A stretch of 64,000 nt of DNA, from positions 3,060,471 through 3,124,470 of the forward strand of contig NZ_BDFO01000001.1 of assembly GCF_001748245.1 (NCBI RefSeq), in the 5' to 3' direction. This document shows positions 41,878 to 51,334 of the stretch, in pieces. A program made the position numbers and the translations under genes. Numbering within the stretch: position 1 is the first letter of the stretch; every line of letters starts with the position of its first letter. The stretch is from Oligoflexus tunisiensis (GTDB lineage: Bacteria > Bdellovibrionota_B > Oligoflexia > Oligoflexales > Oligoflexaceae). The notes under the pieces are model-generated. The model saw nothing but the letters and a program-made list of their open reading frames with translations, was not told the origin of the DNA and ran no database searches.

Positions 41878-44598
41878 ATGAATCAGGAAGAACTCGACAA
41901 AGCACTCGCGATTTGCGCCCAGGAGCCCATCCATATTCCGGGAAAAATTCAGCCACACGGACTGCTTCTGACCTTCATGGAAGCGGACGGTCGCTTGATC
42001 CAGGTCTCTTCCAACTGCGAGGCGATACTCGGATCGACTCCGGAGCAGGCGCTCACACAAACCCTTGAGGATCAGCTGACAGCCGCCAGTACCGAAAGGA
42101 TTCGCGGTGCGCTCACGGCTGATAATCTTTTGCTGTGCAATCCGCTTGATATCGAAATCAGGACATCCGGTAAAAAATATGACGGAATTTTGCATCGCAG
42201 CAACGGGCTGTGCGTCTTGGAGCTGGAACCCACCGACCTGGCCGGGCCGAGCGATTCCCATGCCTTTCATGCCCGTATTCGATCGCTGACCCACTTGATT
42301 CAGTCGACCCGGACGCTCCAGGACGCCTTTGCGCAGGCGACCGGCATGGTTCATGACTTGACGGGTTTTGAACGGGTGCTGATCTATCGGTTTGACCGTG
42401 AATGGAACGGTCACGTTGTGGGGGAGACGAAGGCGGACGATCAGGATTCCTTCCTGGACCTACATTATCCTGCGTCCGATATTCCACCGCAGGCCCGCCA
42501 GCTCTACCTTCGCAACTGGCTTCGTATCATTCCGGATGCCCTCTATGAACCGGCCGCTCTGGTGCCCGAGATGAATCCGCTGACTGGTGAACCGCTTGAC
42601 CTGAGTGGTTCGGTTCTTCGCAGCGTATCGCCTGTTCATATTCAGTATCTGAAAAACTTCGGCGCGCGCGCTTCGATGTCCATCTCGATCATCAAGGACA
42701 ACGAGCTTTGGGGTCTGATCAGCTGCACGGACCGACAGGCTCGATACGTTCCCTATGCTCAGCGGACCCTGTGTGAATTCATAGGCCAGGCGCTGTCGGT
42801 CCACCTCATCAAGCTGGAGTCCCAGGACATCTATGAACAGAAACTGAAGACTCACTCCATCAAGGCTCATCTGCTCCGCAATGTGGTTCAGCAAGGGGTG
42901 GCCAAGGGGCTTGTGGAGTCGAAGCCGAATCTGCTCGATCTTATCAGCTCAGGCGGGGCCGCATTGATGGTTGGCGAGGAGATCAACCTTTGCGGGGCGA
43001 CGCCGGGTCTTGCGGAACTGAAGAGCCTCAGGACCTGGCTGCAGCAAAATCAAAAGGAAAACGAAAGCATCTTTCATGCGGATGATCTGCCGAGGGTTTA
43101 TCCACCCGCTCAGGCGTTCAAGGCTGTCGCCTGCGGGGTCCTGGCCGCGACGGTGGATGCCATCCAGGGGCATTTTATTCTTTGGTTTCGGCCCGAGATC
43201 ATAGAGACCGTGAAGTGGGGTGGCAATCCACACAAGGCTGTCGAGCAGGATGGCGCCAGGCATCTGACGCCACGGAAGTCCTTTGAAATCTGGAAAGAGG
43301 CGCTTCACATGCGGGCTGAACCCTGGCAGGCATGGGAGTTGGAAAGCGCTGATGATCTGCGACGCGGCGTGGTCGATGTCATCCAGCACAAGGAGATGCA
43401 GAAGATCAATGCGGCGCTGGAAGCCAGGTCGGCGAATTTGGAAAAATTGAATCAAGCCAAGGATGATTTTCTGGCCGTCGTTTCCCATGAGTTGCGGTCG
43501 CCCTTGAATGTGATCGTCGGCTATGCTGAACTCCTGCGCTTTGAGGAGCAGGGTACGCCGGAATTCGATCATGCCATTGACGCGATCACGCGCAATGCGA
43601 AGACGCAGGCCCAGTTGATCGCTGACCTCCTGGATGTCTCAAGGATCATCACGGGAAAATTGAGTCTGGATTTTTCTGTCGTCAGTATCAGCGAGCTGGT
43701 CGTGGATGCCACCGATTCGGTCCGATTCAGCGCCCAGGCGAAAGGCGTCACGCTGCAGACGGATGTCGATCCAAACCTGACGTCCATCGCTGGAGATCAT
43801 GGGCGCCTGAAGCAGGTTCTCTGGAATCTTCTGTCCAATGCCATCAAGTTCACGCCAGAAGGCGGAAAAGTGAAGCTGGTGGTCCGCCGGCATCTTTCCA
43901 TGATTGAATTCTGTGTTTCTGATACCGGACAAGGAATCAATCCCGAGTTTCTGCCCTATGTCTTTGATCGCTTCAGGCAGGAGGACATAGCGATGGCGAA
44001 GAAATTAGGGGGTCTTGGCCTTGGGCTGCAGATCGTCAAACATATCGCCGAGCTTCATGGAGGCACGGTTGCGGCTCACAGTTCGGGCAAGGGTCATGGC
44101 GCTTCGTTTACCGTAAGGATTCCCATGGCCGCCGCTGTGCTGGATGATGGACGATCGCCCCATGTGAAACACATGGAGATGGACCAGAAGGAGAGGTCCA
44201 CCCAATTGAAAGGCTGCAAGGTTTTGGTCATCGACGATGAGCCGGATGCACGGCAGCTTCTGCAGACCCTGCTGGAGCGGGCTGGCGCGAAGGTCATGGT
44301 CGCTCAGTCGGCCATGGAAGGCCTGGACATGATGTCACGCAGGCAGCCGGATGTCCTGCTCTGTGATATCAATCTCGGGTCGGAGGAGGATGGTTTGAAA
44401 TTCATCCAAACCCTTCGCAAAATGGAGCGGGAACAGGGACGGCGTGCCATCCCATCGATCGCTCTGACGGCCTATGCCGGGGCGCTGAGCCGCCAGGAGC
44501 TGATGGCCTGCGGATTCCAAACTCTTTTGGGTAAACCGGTCCTGAACAATGAACTGATTGCCACCGTATGCAATCTGGCAAGACAATACAAACCATGA
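41878..44598 (+). CDS. Bacteriophytochrome hybrid histidine kinase
   Basis: A 906-residue soluble photoreceptor. The PAS-GAF-PHY input starts with Cys13 in ICAQEPIHIPGKIQPHG, the biliverdin-attachment cysteine context. The GAF domain has the PASDIPPQAR motif and SPVHIQYLKNFG. The tongue of the PHY domain keeps PRKSFEIW. A HisKA domain (His537 in SHELRSPLNV), a HATPase (DTGQGINPE, GLGLGLQIV) and a receiver with Asp830 (LCDINLGSEEDG) follow. The usual CHH motif in the GAF domain is CTD (Thr284, Asp285), so the His that contacts the D-ring of biliverdin is missing. It should sense red/far-red light and signal by phosphorelay. The next gene overlaps by four bases. Confidence 0.9.
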   Translation: MNQEELDKALAICAQEPIHIPGKIQPHGLLLTFMEADGRLIQVSSNCEAILGSTPEQALTQTLEDQLTAASTERIRGALTADNLLLCNPLDIEIRTSGKKYDGILHRSNGLCVLELEPTDLAGPSDSHAFHARIRSLTHLIQSTRTLQDAFAQATGMVHDLTGFERVLIYRFDREWNGHVVGETKADDQDSFLDLHYPASDIPPQARQLYLRNWLRIIPDALYEPAALVPEMNPLTGEPLDLSGSVLRSVSPVHIQYLKNFGARASMSISIIKDNELWGLISCTDRQARYVPYAQRTLCEFIGQALSVHLIKLESQDIYEQKLKTHSIKAHLLRNVVQQGVAKGLVESKPNLLDLISSGGAALMVGEEINLCGATPGLAELKSLRTWLQQNQKENESIFHADDLPRVYPPAQAFKAVACGVLAATVDAIQGHFILWFRPEIIETVKWGGNPHKAVEQDGARHLTPRKSFEIWKEALHMRAEPWQAWELESADDLRRGVVDVIQHKEMQKINAALEARSANLEKLNQAKDDFLAVVSHELRSPLNVIVGYAELLRFEEQGTPEFDHAIDAITRNAKTQAQLIADLLDVSRIITGKLSLDFSVVSISELVVDATDSVRFSAQAKGVTLQTDVDPNLTSIAGDHGRLKQVLWNLLSNAIKFTPEGGKVKLVVRRHLSMIEFCVSDTGQGINPEFLPYVFDRFRQEDIAMAKKLGGLGLGLQIVKHIAELHGGTVAAHSSGKGHGASFTVRIPMAAAVLDDGRSPHVKHMEMDQKERSTQLKGCKVLVIDDEPDARQLLQTLLERAGAKVMVAQSAMEGLDMMSRRQPDVLLCDINLGSEEDGLKFIQTLRKMEREQGRRAIPSIALTAYAGALSRQELMACGFQTLLGKPVLNNELIATVCNLARQYKP

Positions 44599-45374
44599 CG
44601 CCGACCGCAGAGGATTGGCAGGACTTTGCCAGACGGAAGGAGCCTCAGCTGCTTCAGGTCTGCCGCTCGTTGGATCTGAAACACCTGGCGTCGCCGCGTG
44701 ACCTTCCGGATGCGCTGCTCCTCCATCAGACGTCCCGGTTGCAGGTTTATTATGCTCCGTTCGGGTTGCAGCGTCCGCGCGTGGTCCCGCTGCTGATGGT
44801 GGGGCTGACTCCGGGTTTCGCTCAAGCGCGGCTGGCCTATGAAGCCTGGCAGCAGGCGGACGGCGATCGTGAGCGTTATGAATCGCTGTTCAATCGAAAC
44901 GTCGTGTTCGCCGGTCCCACGCGTTTGAATTTGATTCGTTACCTGGATGACATCGGTGTGGCGGACGCTCTGCAGCTGCCGACAGCCGCCGAACTTTTCA
45001 CGACGCGACAGGATCTGATGGCCGCCTATTCCATGCTGCGTTATCCCGTTTTTGTAGGATCTGAACTCAGGAACTATGGCGGGACGGATGCGGCCCATAA
45101 GGATCCCTGGCTGCAATCGATGATCCAGCACCTCTTCCTTGCGCATGTTCAGCGCCAGAGCCGTCAAACTCTCATCGTTCCCATGGGCAAGTATCCGGGA
45201 CGCGTTTTGCGCGAGCTGGCCGGACAGGACCCGACTCTTGAAGCGCGAACGCTCTGGGGCTTCCCCCATACGAGCGGCAGCAATGGTCATCGTCACGCTC
45301 AGTTTCTGGCCGGCAGGGACCTGTTTCGTCAGAAGGTGGCGGCATGGAAGCAGTCGCTGGCGAGAGCGACATAA
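44595..45374 (+). CDS. Uracil-DNA-glycosylase-superfamily-like protein
   Basis: The ATG at 44595 overlaps the phytochrome stop codon (ATGA), giving a 259-residue soluble protein; a longer in-frame start at 44568 is less likely. Two elements recall the uracil-DNA glycosylase superfamily: VGLTPGF, corresponding to the G-x-x-PG water-activating loop, and GFPHTSGSNGHR, corresponding to the HPS-x-x-N leucine-loop region. The length fits. The usual Asp/Asn catalytic residue in the first motif is not obvious, so it may be a divergent glycosylase or a nucleotide-binding relative. Translational coupling to a light-sensing kinase suggests a link to light stress or DNA damage; that is inference. Confidence 0.62.
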   Translation: MTPTAEDWQDFARRKEPQLLQVCRSLDLKHLASPRDLPDALLLHQTSRLQVYYAPFGLQRPRVVPLLMVGLTPGFAQARLAYEAWQQADGDRERYESLFNRNVVFAGPTRLNLIRYLDDIGVADALQLPTAAELFTTRQDLMAAYSMLRYPVFVGSELRNYGGTDAAHKDPWLQSMIQHLFLAHVQRQSRQTLIVPMGKYPGRVLRELAGQDPTLEARTLWGFPHTSGSNGHRHAQFLAGRDLFRQKVAAWKQSLARAT

Positions 45375-45510
45375 TCCCAGACGTCTAATCAAAACGTAGT
45401 CATGCCCTCATCCTGGAATGAGTGCGATCCCTCATTCCTTCGATTTTGTTTTCCTAACAAACTAAATCCAGGTAGCTTGGCTCCAATTTTCCAGTGAAGG
45501 AGCCGATAGC

Positions 45511-47412
45511 ATGTTTACAAGCAAACTCTCACGACTCGTTTCCTTGCTTATTCTTGGAAGCGCCACCAGCTCATTGATGGCGGCCACGCCTGCTGAGGAC
45601 AAGCAGATTCAAACCTATGTGTCCGGCCTCAGTCTGCCTGCAAAAATCGGGCAGATGATCCAGGCTGAAGTTCTCGACATCAAAAAAGCCATGGATCGCA
45701 ACGAGCATCCGATCAGCGAACTCGTTCTCGGATCGGTGCTCGCGGGTGGGGATTCCTTGATCACTCCGAATACCTCTGAGGCCTGGCGCAAGGAGTTGAG
45801 CCGCTTTCAAACTGAGGCCCTGACTTCGCCTGCCGGTCTGCCTCTTCTGATCGGAGTGGATGCCGTGCATGGTCATGGACTTGTGCGGGGAGCCACTGTT
45901 TTCCCGCACAATATAGGTCTGGGTGCGACCCGCGATCCGGAGCTTCTCCAGAAAATTGGAAGTGTTGTGGCACGCGAGGTTTTAAGTACAGGGTTCAACT
46001 GGACGTTCGCACCGGCGGTCTCCGTCGCGCGGGATGTGCGGTGGGGACGGGCGTATGAAAGTTTCGGGGAACGGCCTGAGCTGCAGACGCTTCTGGTTCA
46101 GCCCTATATCCAGGGCCTGCAGGAGACCAGGGTTGGGAATCATTATATGGCCGCCACGGCCAAACATTTTCTGGGCGATGGCGGAACGATTTGGGGAACG
46201 GGTTTTCCCCAGCTGACGACATCCAAACCCGGCATTGATCGGGGTGACACGCGCGGGGACATGAAGACTCTCATCGCCCTGCATGGCCAGGGTTTTATGG
46301 AAGCCGTTGAAGCGGGAGTGGATACCATCATGGTGTCCTATAACAGCGTGAATGGCGTCAAGATGCATGCCGAGCGCAGTCTGATCACGGATTATCTGAA
46401 GGGATCTCCTGAAGCTGGCGGATTGGGTTTCAAGGGTTTTGTGATATCCGATTGGAATGCCATTGATGAATTGCCCGTGCCTGACGTGAAGGATCCCGTG
46501 CAGCGTTATCAAAATCAGCTGATCCAGGCTGTCCAGGCCGGCATCGATATGATCATGGTGCAGGGGCAGCTGGAATTGGCCCCTTCGCAGGATGATCCCG
46601 TCTATCGTTATGCCCGTGCGCATCAGCTCCTCCTGGAGGCTGTCAAGGATGGGCGCATTGCCGAGGAACGCATCAATGATGCCGTCGTCCGTATTCTGCG
46701 CGTGAAAAAGCGCCTGGGTCTGGCGGCCCTGGGTGCGGATCAGGTACCCGTGACCATACCTGAAGGCACCCTGGGGCTGAGCAGCCATCGGCAATTGGCG
46801 CGCGAAGCGGTGCGGAAATCACTGGTGCTTTTAAAGAATGAAGCGCAAACTCTGCCGATTGCGGCTGCGAAATATCAGACCCTTTGCGTGGCGGGATCGA
46901 AGGCCGATGATTTTGGCGTTCAGGTCGGAGGCTGGACCACGGGCTGGCAGGGAACGATCGGAAATGAATCCAAAACGCCGGGTGCCAACACGATTCTGGA
47001 CGGTTTGCGTGCAGCGGCCAGGGCCAAAGGCATGACGTTGATTTATGCGGCGGATGGCGTTTTCAAGAATCGGGCCTGTGCCGGCAAGGGGAGTCTGCGT
47101 TTGGTGGTGGTTGGAGAGAAGCCTTATGCGGAATACTTCGGCGATCGCGATGACCTCACTCTTCCTGCTGAAGATCGCGAACTCTTGAAAAAAGTTCAAG
47201 CCCTCTCCGGTCCACTCGCGGTGGTGCTCCTTTCGGGACGGCCCATGGATATTGCCCAGGAACTGGATCAATGGCAGGCGCTCGTCGCGGCCTGGCTGCC
47301 AGGCAGTCAGGGTGAAGGCATCGCGGATGTGCTTTTCGGTGATTACCCATTTACCGGACGGTTGCCGCAGGCCTGGGCCGGGCTCCATCCTTATGGATTC
47401 GGGCTTCAATGA
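45511..47412 (+). CDS. GH3 beta-glucosidase, exported
   Basis: A 633-residue protein with a signal peptide (LLILGSATSSLMA) and an AAGGAG ribosome-binding site. Glycoside hydrolase family 3 features include PLLIGVDAVHGHG near the substrate pocket, AATAKHFLGDGGTIWGT and the nucleophile Asp314 in VISDWNAID. A C-terminal domain has KADDFGVQVGGWTTGWQG, which corresponds to the acid/base-bearing second domain. It should release glucose from beta-linked oligosaccharides in the periplasm. With GH81 and GH5 in the window, it fits a pathway that cleaves beta-1,3/1,4-glucans to glucose. Confidence 0.92.
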   Translation: MFTSKLSRLVSLLILGSATSSLMAATPAEDKQIQTYVSGLSLPAKIGQMIQAEVLDIKKAMDRNEHPISELVLGSVLAGGDSLITPNTSEAWRKELSRFQTEALTSPAGLPLLIGVDAVHGHGLVRGATVFPHNIGLGATRDPELLQKIGSVVAREVLSTGFNWTFAPAVSVARDVRWGRAYESFGERPELQTLLVQPYIQGLQETRVGNHYMAATAKHFLGDGGTIWGTGFPQLTTSKPGIDRGDTRGDMKTLIALHGQGFMEAVEAGVDTIMVSYNSVNGVKMHAERSLITDYLKGSPEAGGLGFKGFVISDWNAIDELPVPDVKDPVQRYQNQLIQAVQAGIDMIMVQGQLELAPSQDDPVYRYARAHQLLLEAVKDGRIAEERINDAVVRILRVKKRLGLAALGADQVPVTIPEGTLGLSSHRQLAREAVRKSLVLLKNEAQTLPIAAAKYQTLCVAGSKADDFGVQVGGWTTGWQGTIGNESKTPGANTILDGLRAAARAKGMTLIYAADGVFKNRACAGKGSLRLVVVGEKPYAEYFGDRDDLTLPAEDRELLKKVQALSGPLAVVLLSGRPMDIAQELDQWQALVAAWLPGSQGEGIADVLFGDYPFTGRLPQAWAGLHPYGFGLQ

Positions 47413-47428
47413 AACTGCGGTCCACGGT

Positions 47429-47448
47429 GGTGGGGGAGTGCCCCCACC
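47429..47448. terminator. Bidirectional terminator hairpin
   Basis: An eight-base-pair stem GGTGGGGG / CCCCCACC with an AGTG loop lies in the gap between the convergent GH3 and lipoprotein genes. Confidence 0.6.
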
Positions 47449-47460
47449 GATCCGGAGATT

Positions 47461-48570
47461 TTAGTTGACATGCGTCGCGGACTGAATCGTCTCATCATTA
47501 AAGTTCACGAGATCATCGGCATCGAACGTGGCCTCGTATTCCGCTGTAGTTTTGCCTCCGAAGGAGGAGACAATGGAATCCATGAGTGTCTGAAAGGAAG
47601 CGACCGCAGGGGCTGAGAAATCATCACAGGTGGAGGATGTGCCGTCAGCGCTGTAATCCGCTCGGTCGATGCAGGTTTTCAGGTCGGTTCCCGAGGTTTG
47701 ACCTTTCCAGGCCATTTCAATGGCAATTTTGCTGTCGCCGGACGCTGCGCCATACAGAGTCCAGCGGACATTTTTGCTGGAACCCTGATCATGGAAAGAG
47801 CCCACCATTTTTACTTCAGGAATGGTCTCTTCCTCATTCCGGAAGATGCGGAAAAAGGTCATCTGATTTGCGCTATCATTGTGGGCCTGCAGTTCGAATT
47901 GCATTTCCTTGGTGGCCGGATCATAGGAATAAAAACCCCGGTACGTGGAGCTGTCGCCATACATGAAGGAAAGGTTGACCACGTCCCCGTTTTTTCCCAT
48001 ATAAATGGTTCTGTCACTGGCTGTTGTCACTTCTATTTTCTTTTGATAGTTGTCGTTGTCGGCGACGTCCTCCACAGTTGTCGGCATTTCGAAGCCCTCG
48101 GCATCGGGGATGCCACACTCGGTTGCAATAGCTGCCGTTACCGTCGGTGTGGATGTGCCGGCTTTGGGCAGGCCGGTGGCATCCGCTTCCACAGAGTTGG
48201 TCACGGCACACAGCACATCAAAAAGATTGTTGAGGTCAAAAATGGGGGATATGGTACAGGTGTCATCCTGTAACTCCTGGATGTGTCCCTTCGGTGTTGA
48301 CATGGCATCGCAATCCTCTCCCGCCTCGTTGGATAGACTGGCTGTGGTCCATGCGGTATTGAGTAAACCGTGGGAGTGAAGACTGGTCATGCCGGGAGCC
48401 ATGATCAGGCTGTCGTTAATTTTGTCCTTGGCCGCTGCCACAACTTCACTCGCAACGACCGTATCCGTTGCCGCTGTCGCTGGAGTTTCGCTGCTGTCAT
48501 CATCCTTGCTGCATCCGACCAAGGCAAACGTCAACAGTCCAAAACAAATGCGCTGATGCATGTGAGTCAT
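47461..48570 (-). CDS. Lipoprotein of unknown function
   Basis: A 369-residue lipoprotein (lipobox FALVGC, followed by SKDDDSSETPAT). I chose the ATG at 48570, eight bases after GAGGAG; a GTG one codon earlier is an alternative. The mature protein is acidic and Thr/Ser-rich at the N-terminus. It continues with a beta-rich domain with four scattered Cys (DDTCTISP, VLCAVTNS, TECGIPD, TCIDR/TCDDF) that could form disulfides. I recognise no catalytic motif. It sits between the two glycosidases but is convergent with one and codirectional with the other; no operon is evident (126 bases to the GH5 stop). Confidence 0.72.
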   Translation of the reverse strand: MTHMHQRICFGLLTFALVGCSKDDDSSETPATAATDTVVASEVVAAAKDKINDSLIMAPGMTSLHSHGLLNTAWTTASLSNEAGEDCDAMSTPKGHIQELQDDTCTISPIFDLNNLFDVLCAVTNSVEADATGLPKAGTSTPTVTAAIATECGIPDAEGFEMPTTVEDVADNDNYQKKIEVTTASDRTIYMGKNGDVVNLSFMYGDSSTYRGFYSYDPATKEMQFELQAHNDSANQMTFFRIFRNEEETIPEVKMVGSFHDQGSSKNVRWTLYGAASGDSKIAIEMAWKGQTSGTDLKTCIDRADYSADGTSSTCDDFSAPAVASFQTLMDSIVSSFGGKTTAEYEATFDADDLVNFNDETIQSATHVN

Positions 48571-48696
48571 CACCTATTCTCCTCTGTTTTTTTTGATTGA
48601 TCTTATTGATGGTAGGACATACGGGATATCGTTTCAATACCTCTGCGCTCCTGCGAGCGCAGTGGGAAGGCGAAGCTGCGTGTAATTATCCAAAGG

Positions 48697-50448
48697 TCAT
48701 TGAGGAGTCAGAACCCACCAGTTGAAATTCCAACCGCCTTTTTCCACCCAGACTGTTAAATCCTGCTGACCGGCTTCGAGCTGCACGGTTGTGGCGAGCG
48801 TTTGCCACTTCTGCCAGTCTCCGGTTTGAGGGACGGCTGCGGAAACGAGATCCTTGCCATTGCGTCCGACGATCACCTGACCGCCTGCATGAGGCGATGC
48901 CACACGCAGTTCCAGCCGATAGCGGCCGGTTTTGGCTATGTGAATCGGATAGCTCATCCAGTCGCCATCATCGGCATAGGCGACATTGAGCCCGCCGTCC
49001 GCGTCGGACGATTTTTCAATACTGACGCCTTTATGAAAGCTGAAATGTTCGGCTTCATTACGGACTCCGATCTGTGCCTCGCGCGTCATGGCCGAGCGCA
49101 GTGTTTCGTTCACCAGGAGAGGCTGGCTGGCAAACTTGCGGAAATAGTCCTCGATCTCTTTTTTATCCGCTTTGCTGATATTGATGCTGGGGAAGTCTCC
49201 GCCTTTGGCATGATTGGTGGTCGTGCCCCAATTCCAACCGTTGGATCCATCAGAGCCCGAACGCGAAACGGTTTTATAGGCCCAGCTGGTCGCCGCCCAG
49301 CCCAAAGCGTTATACGTATCATAGTGAAGTCTTGTCATCGCTCCACCCAGATTCCCCAAAGCCGTCCAGGGCTGAAATTCGCCGACCAGAAAGGGGGTGT
49401 TCAGGTCCGTCAAGCGTCGATTCCAGTCACAGACGCCGCCCGTTCCTGAGCTGCCGCAGAACAGCCAGTCGCGATGAACTTCGACGGGATCCTGACCTTC
49501 ACCCCAGCCCCAAAATCCCGGGTAAAAATGCATTTCGAACGCCACGTTTTTCATGCCGCGTTTGGCCGGATCACCATAGGCGTCGATGCCTGAATTGTGG
49601 CCAGGAAGAATGATGATATGCTGCTGATCAATCGCGCGAATCGCCGTGTAGAGGTCAGCCATATAGCTGGCGAGGGTTGTGGGATCGGTACCCCAGGGCT
49701 CATTCAAAAGTCCATAACCAGCTACGGCCGCGCGATTTTTGTAGCGTTCAGCAATCTGCTCCCAAAGCCAGCGGGTCCGTTTGCGATACTCCTGGGATCC
49801 CCACAGCTGGTTTTTGCCCGCGCAGCCGGAGTGGTGCTCCCAGCCCTGGCTGCCGACCGCGCCATGCAAATCAATGATGGTATACATGCCGCGCTTTTCC
49901 GCTTCATCAATGGCCCGATCGAGGTGGACCCAGGCATCGGATCGCAGCGTGTAGGGTTTGTATTGATCTTCAACCAGATTGTACATGAAAGGCAGACGCA
50001 CGATGTTGTGACCCAGGGATTGAATGATGTCCCAATCCCGTGCGGTCATCCAGCTGTCGCGATAAACAGCCATCAGGCGCTCTTTCTCAGCGGCGCCGAA
50101 GCGTTTTTCCAATTCATTTTCCAGCGTACACTGATCGCCGATGGGGCCGGCATCCGTGTTCATGGGCGAACCCATCATCCAGAATTCGAGCTGAAGCCAG
50201 TTCCCCAGGTTGGTTCCCCGCAGGCGCATCTGTTTGCCCAATGCATCAACCCAGAAGCGACCGTCCTGACGAATGAATGATAGGGATGATCGTTCGGGAT
50301 CACGTGGCGTTTCTTCAAGCAGCTTGGGAGATTCTTCGTCTTTTGTGCGCTCGTTTTCCTGTTCAATCGGCCTTATCGATTTCGAGTCCTGGCATCCCAT
50401 TCCAATGCTGAAGGCGCAGAGCAAAGTCATGGCGATCAGGTTTTTCAT
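48697..50448 (-). CDS. GH5 cellulase-like glycosidase with C-terminal CBM6, lipoprotein
   Basis: The ATG at 50448 has a GAGGGGGAA ribosome-binding site and yields a 583-residue protein with lipobox SIGMGC. The catalytic domain (about residues 60-430) is GH5: LRGTNLGNWLQLEFWM at the start, acid/base Glu250 in LLNEPWGT, and nucleophile Glu357 in VGEFQPW. A C-terminal beta-sandwich (about 465-583) resembles CBM6 or CBM35 carbohydrate-binding modules: EHFSFHKGVSIEKSSD, GDWMSYPIHIAKTGRY, WVEKGGWNFNWWVL. GH5 members act on cellulose, beta-1,3- or mixed glucans; CBM6 often binds beta-1,3-glucan. As a lipoprotein it may be surface-displayed. Confidence 0.9.
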   Translation of the reverse strand: MKNLIAMTLLCAFSIGMGCQDSKSIRPIEQENERTKDEESPKLLEETPRDPERSSLSFIRQDGRFWVDALGKQMRLRGTNLGNWLQLEFWMMGSPMNTDAGPIGDQCTLENELEKRFGAAEKERLMAVYRDSWMTARDWDIIQSLGHNIVRLPFMYNLVEDQYKPYTLRSDAWVHLDRAIDEAEKRGMYTIIDLHGAVGSQGWEHHSGCAGKNQLWGSQEYRKRTRWLWEQIAERYKNRAAVAGYGLLNEPWGTDPTTLASYMADLYTAIRAIDQQHIIILPGHNSGIDAYGDPAKRGMKNVAFEMHFYPGFWGWGEGQDPVEVHRDWLFCGSSGTGGVCDWNRRLTDLNTPFLVGEFQPWTALGNLGGAMTRLHYDTYNALGWAATSWAYKTVSRSGSDGSNGWNWGTTTNHAKGGDFPSINISKADKKEIEDYFRKFASQPLLVNETLRSAMTREAQIGVRNEAEHFSFHKGVSIEKSSDADGGLNVAYADDGDWMSYPIHIAKTGRYRLELRVASPHAGGQVIVGRNGKDLVSAAVPQTGDWQKWQTLATTVQLEAGQQDLTVWVEKGGWNFNWWVLTPQ

Positions 50449-50651
50449 AATTCCCCCTCGTTTGAATGTGCAAGACATGATTCGAATGTGTTAGGCATTC
50501 GAAGTGGCAGCTTTTTTGCTTTTATCACACAGATTTTCGCAGATTGAAATGTGATTTCATGCAACACAAAGTGGGTTCCATCCATGCTTTGGCTTTCCAC
50601 CTCTGTCGCTTTTTGGCAATATGTTCCATAAGGTATCTGGAGGTTAAGACG

Positions 50652-51329
50652 ATGACGGCGATCTTCACAATTTGTTCCGCGTTGGCGACAGCAGCCGTGG
50701 TTCTCTATGGATTTTGGCGTTATCTTCCGTCGCGTAATGATGTCTGGCTGGGTTTTTTCGGGTATTCCCTGGTGTTCCTGCTGACGGCGGCGCTCGGCTT
50801 ATCGGGTGTGTTGAGTGATTTCTCGCGCGTTCCACCCCCATTGATGTTTTTTGTAGCAGGCCTTTTGATAGGAGCTGTTTTGATTGTCCTGTCCCCATGG
50901 GGAGGAAGGGTTATCACGGCAGTGCCGCTACGGGCTTTGGTGGGGCTGCAGGGTTTTCGTATTCTGCCGGAGATTCTTCTCGACCTGGCCTGGCGCGAAG
51001 GACTTGCTCCCATTCAGATGACCTGGCATGGACGCAACTACGATATCATCGCAGCGGTCACGGCTCTGCTGTTGGCCGCTGTCTGGAATCGCCTGGCGCG
51101 ACCGCGGGTTTGGGCCTGGGTGCAGTGGGTTCTGGCCTTTGGTCTACTGCTGAATATTGTCATCATAGCCATACTGTCCGCTCCTGTGCCTTTCCGCGTA
51201 TTCATGAATGAGCCCGCGAATACCTTCGTCGCCCGTTTTCCCTATATTTGGCTGCCGGGCGTCCACGTCCTGACGGCTTTTGTAGGGCATGGCCTCACCC
51301 TGCGATACCTGTTGCGGAAAGGGGAGTGA
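50652..51329 (+). CDS. Polytopic membrane protein of unknown function
   Basis: The ATG at 50652 has a GGAGG ribosome-binding site, giving 225 residues; the upstream extension of the frame lacks support. About six hydrophobic helices are predicted: SALATAAVVLYGFW, FFGYSLVFLLTAALGLSGVL, FFVAGLLIGAVLIVL, IIAAVTALLLAAVW, WVQWVLAFGLLLNIVIIAIL and a C-terminal LPGVHVLTAFVGHGLTLRYL. Charged residues are few and lie at helix ends. It is probably an inner-membrane protein; no transport or enzyme motif was recognised. It ends five bases from the convergent cyclase gene. Confidence 0.72.
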   Translation: MTAIFTICSALATAAVVLYGFWRYLPSRNDVWLGFFGYSLVFLLTAALGLSGVLSDFSRVPPPLMFFVAGLLIGAVLIVLSPWGGRVITAVPLRALVGLQGFRILPEILLDLAWREGLAPIQMTWHGRNYDIIAAVTALLLAAVWNRLARPRVWAWVQWVLAFGLLLNIVIIAILSAPVPFRVFMNEPANTFVARFPYIWLPGVHVLTAFVGHGLTLRYLLRKGE

Positions 51330-51334
51330 GAATT

